From positions 1-6,287 of the forward strand of contig CAMNDO010000040.1 in NCBI GenBank assembly GCA_946535455.1: a DNA stretch of 6,287 bases. The letters are read 5' to 3'. The DNA comes from an uncultured Caryophanales bacterium. GTDB lineage: Bacteria; Bacillota_I; Bacilli_A; RF39; UBA660. The notes under the pieces are model-generated. The model had not been told where the DNA came from. It saw only the letters and a program-made list of their open reading frames with translations, and searched no databases. The position numbers and the translations under genes are program-made. Positions 5,050 through 6,287 of this stretch are shown piece by piece (positions within the stretch are counted from its first letter, which is position 1; every line of letters begins with the position of its first letter).

Positions 5050-5270
5050 ATCAAAAAAGAAGAAAAATATGGGAATGTACTCTTTTGTTAACTAGTATTA
5101 TTCTTTTTACTTTATTATTTCGTTTTGAATCAACCAATATCAGATATTTCTTTTTATTGGGGGATGTATATGTCATTTATTGTTTTTCTAAAGCTTTATC
5201 AAGTTTGGAAATTAAGAGAGAAAAAAGAATTATAAAAAATTCTTTGCATAAGATTCAATATCAAAAATAA
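5046..5270 (+). CDS. Small two-helix membrane protein, function unknown
   Basis: I do not recognise this 74-residue protein. It has a basic N-terminus (MNQKRRK), a hydrophobic segment at about 10-26 (ECTLLLTSIILFTLLFR), a short loop, a second hydrophobic segment at about 33-48 (RYFFLLGDVYVIYCFS) and a basic tail (about 56-74, rich in Lys and Arg). Positive charges at both ends predict both termini in the cytoplasm. C11 and C46 are the only cysteines. It is transcribed from the strong promoter at 4969-4997, is probably coupled to the Cys-rich micro-ORF, and ends 9 bases before the -35 element of the glyS promoter. I see no separate terminator in that gap, so its transcript may run into the T-box leader. 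The good promoter and the reading frame preserved over 74 codons favour a real gene. Confidence 0.65.
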   Translation: MNQKRRKIWECTLLLTSIILFTLLFRFESTNIRYFFLLGDVYVIYCFSKALSSLEIKREKRIIKNSLHKIQYQK

Positions 5271-5279
5271 TTTTTAGAA

Positions 5280-5308
5280 TTGACAAAATAGAAAAAAGAA
5301 TATAATAT
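5280..5308 (+). promoter_or_regulatory. Promoter of the glyS T-box leader
   Basis: A perfect TTGACA lies at 5280-5285. The -10 element is either TATAAT (5301-5306, 15-base spacer) or TAATAT (5303-5308, 17-base spacer). The transcript should begin at about 5313-5316, ahead of the T-box leader. Confidence 0.75.
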
Positions 5309-5312
5309 GAAT

Positions 5313-5434
5313 ACATAAGTGCGATGACGGGTGTGGAAAGCCAAGAGCAGTATGGAAACAAAGCTGATTCTTCTAGAATAAGTAAGGTGGAACCGCGGGG
5401 AAACTCGTCCTTACATTATTCTAGAAGTTTTTTT
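5313..5434 (+). ncRNA. T-box leader (tRNA-Gly sensing), compact form
   Basis: The T-box consensus is at 5384-5397 (AAGGTGGAACCGCG). The antiterminator folds as GTAAGG/CCTTAC (5382-5387 with 5409-5414), bulge TGGAACC (5388-5394), helix GCGGG/CTCGT (5395-5399 with 5404-5408) and a GAAA loop. TGGA in the bulge can pair with the UCCA end of tRNA-Gly, whose discriminator is U, which fits the glycyl-tRNA synthetase gene downstream. Only about 55 bases lie ahead of the switch region, so Stem I is short. A weak base can be drawn from CATA/TATG (5314-5317 with 5351-5354) and TGC/GCA (5320-5322 with 5347-5349). Gly codons GGA occur at 5335 and 5354, but I cannot assign the specifier. Confidence 0.9.
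5370..5434 (+). terminator. T-box terminator
   Basis: CTTCTAGAATAA (5370-5381) pairs with TTATTCTAGAAG (5416-5427), a perfect 12-bp helix followed by seven T residues (5428-5434). The helix directly encloses the antiterminator, with only A5415 unpaired between them. It should stop transcription before glyS when glycyl-tRNA is charged. Confidence 0.85.
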
Positions 5435-5451
5435 GTTAGAAGGAGGATATT

Positions 5452-6287
5452 ATGGAAAAATTAACAATGGAAAAACTAGTGAATTACTGCAAGCAATATG
5501 GATTTATCTTTCAAGGAAGTGAAATCTATGGAGGACTTGCGAATTCTTGGGATTATGGTCCTTTAGGTAGAGAATTAAAAGAAAACATTAAAAAAGCGTG
5601 GTGGAAAAAATTTATTCAAGAAGAAAAAAATAGTTATGGGTTAGATGCAGCCATTATTATGAATCCACAAGTATGGGTGGCAAGTGGTCACGTAGGAAGT
5701 TTTTCGGATCCATTAATTGATTGTAAAAGCTGTAAGGCAAGACATAGAGCTGATAAGTTAATTGAAGAGTTTACAGAAGGAAAAGAAACCGGAGATGGAT
5801 GGGAAAATGAAAAATTAGAAAATTTCATCCAAGAAAATCACATTACTTGTCCAAAATGTGGAAAAAGTGATTTTACTTCCATTCGTCAATTTAATTTATT
5901 ATTTGAATCTCATATTGGAGTAACAGAAGATTCTGCTTCTAAAGTATATTTAAGAGGAGAAACTGCACAAGGTATTTTTGTAAACTTTAATAATGTATTA
6001 CGAAGTGGAAGAGCCAAAATTCCATTTGGAATTGGTCAAATTGGAAAAGCATTTCGTAATGAAATTACACCAGGAAACTTTATTTTTAGAACACGTGAAT
6101 TTGAACAAATGGAATATGAATTTTTTTGTAAGCCAGATACCGATTTAGAATGGCATGCTTATTGGAAACAAAAATGCTTGGATTTCTTAAAACAAATTGG
6201 ATTAAAAGAAGAAAATTTAAGATATCGCGATCATAAGAAAGAAGAGTTATCATTCTATAGTAAAGCAACGACAGATATTGAATATCT
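5452..6287 (+). CDS. glyS: Glycyl-tRNA synthetase, single-chain (alpha2) type, 3' end cut by the window
   Basis: This enzyme attaches glycine to tRNA-Gly in the cytoplasm. 278 codons are visible without a stop, out of roughly 450-470 usual for this family. The N-terminal signature [12 protein letters not shown] (17-28) followed by SWDYGPLG (32-39) is characteristic of the eukaryote-like homodimeric class II enzyme, not the alpha2beta2 bacterial form. [12 protein letters not shown] (77-88) follows. Two Cys pairs, C91/C94 and C133/C136 (CPKCGK), look like a zinc site. The class II core includes LRGETAQGI (167-175), and motif 2 is F201-R-N-E204 in [11 protein letters not shown], followed by [14 protein letters not shown]. 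The ATG at 5452 is preferred because AGGAGG (5441-5446) lies 5 bases upstream; an in-frame ATG five codons later is less well placed. Expression is controlled by the T-box leader, which senses uncharged tRNA-Gly. Confidence 0.98.
   Translation, partial: MEKLTMEKLVNYCKQYGFIFQGSEIYGGLANSWDYGPLGRELKENIKKAWWKKFIQEEKNSYGLDAAIIMNPQVWVASGHVGSFSDPLIDCKSCKARHRADKLIEEFTEGKETGDGWENEKLENFIQENHITCPKCGKSDFTSIRQFNLLFESHIGVTEDSASKVYLRGETAQGIFVNFNNVLRSGRAKIPFGIGQIGKAFRNEITPGNFIFRTREFEQMEYEFFCKPDTDLEWHAYWKQKCLDFLKQIGLKEENLRYRDHKKEELSFYSKATTDIEY

Noticed and set aside
6086..6268. Minus-strand 60-codon frame within glyS
   Set aside because: It is antisense to the conserved class II core of glycyl-tRNA synthetase and has no supporting signals.
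1..6287. CRISPR arrays, insertion sequences, phage genes or defence systems
   Set aside because: I found no repeat-spacer pattern, transposase, integrase or att-like duplication. The tRNA cluster is a common integration site, but the flanking genes are housekeeping and no partial tRNA copy follows.

Overview
The window looks like chromosomal core sequence from a low-GC, walled Firmicute, most likely a member of the Bacilli. The reasons are the AT-rich coding, Bacillus-like promoters and AGGTGAT/AGGAGG ribosome-binding sites, U-rich intrinsic terminators, an Arg-Pro tRNA pair, a T-box leader, and a penicillin-binding D-Ala-D-Ala carboxypeptidase, which implies peptidoglycan. Tryptophan is written TGG and the six complete larger genes stop with TAA, so nothing suggests the mycoplasma code. 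I cannot name the species.

Layout. 1-163: the 3' end of a tRNA cluster, with a partial tRNA-Arg(ACG), a complete tRNA-Pro(TGG) and a UUCG-loop terminator. 209-1264 (+): secreted D-alanyl-D-alanine carboxypeptidase. 1250-2164 (-): membrane-anchored calcineurin-like phosphoesterase, convergent with the carboxypeptidase and overlapping it by 15 bp; each gene appears to keep its terminator inside the other. 2271-3665 (+) and 3665-4357 (+): a translationally coupled pair, a COG2509-type FAD-dependent dehydrogenase and a membrane-anchored cyclophilin. A bidirectional terminator at 4358-4388 separates this pair from the convergent dCMP deaminase gene (4375-4914, -). 4969-5270 (+): a strong promoter, a hairpin leader holding a possible 7-codon Cys-rich ORF, then a 74-residue two-helix membrane protein of unknown function. 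5280-6287 (+): promoter, compact T-box leader and the first 278 codons of single-chain glycyl-tRNA synthetase, cut by the window end.

Most of the content is housekeeping: wall maturation, nucleotide metabolism, folding and translation. The less ordinary parts are at the level of gene organisation and RNA. They are the reciprocal embedded terminators, several very short predicted 5' leaders, the hairpin that covers the RBS and start of a micro-ORF (M-C-G-G-C-K-K) overlapping the small membrane gene by ATGA, and a T-box whose terminator helix encloses the antiterminator instead of competing with it. Two enzymes carry changed active-site motifs: GDED where the phosphoesterase family has GNH(D/E), and KNG where the carboxypeptidase family has KTG. 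I found no mobile element, CRISPR array or defence system.
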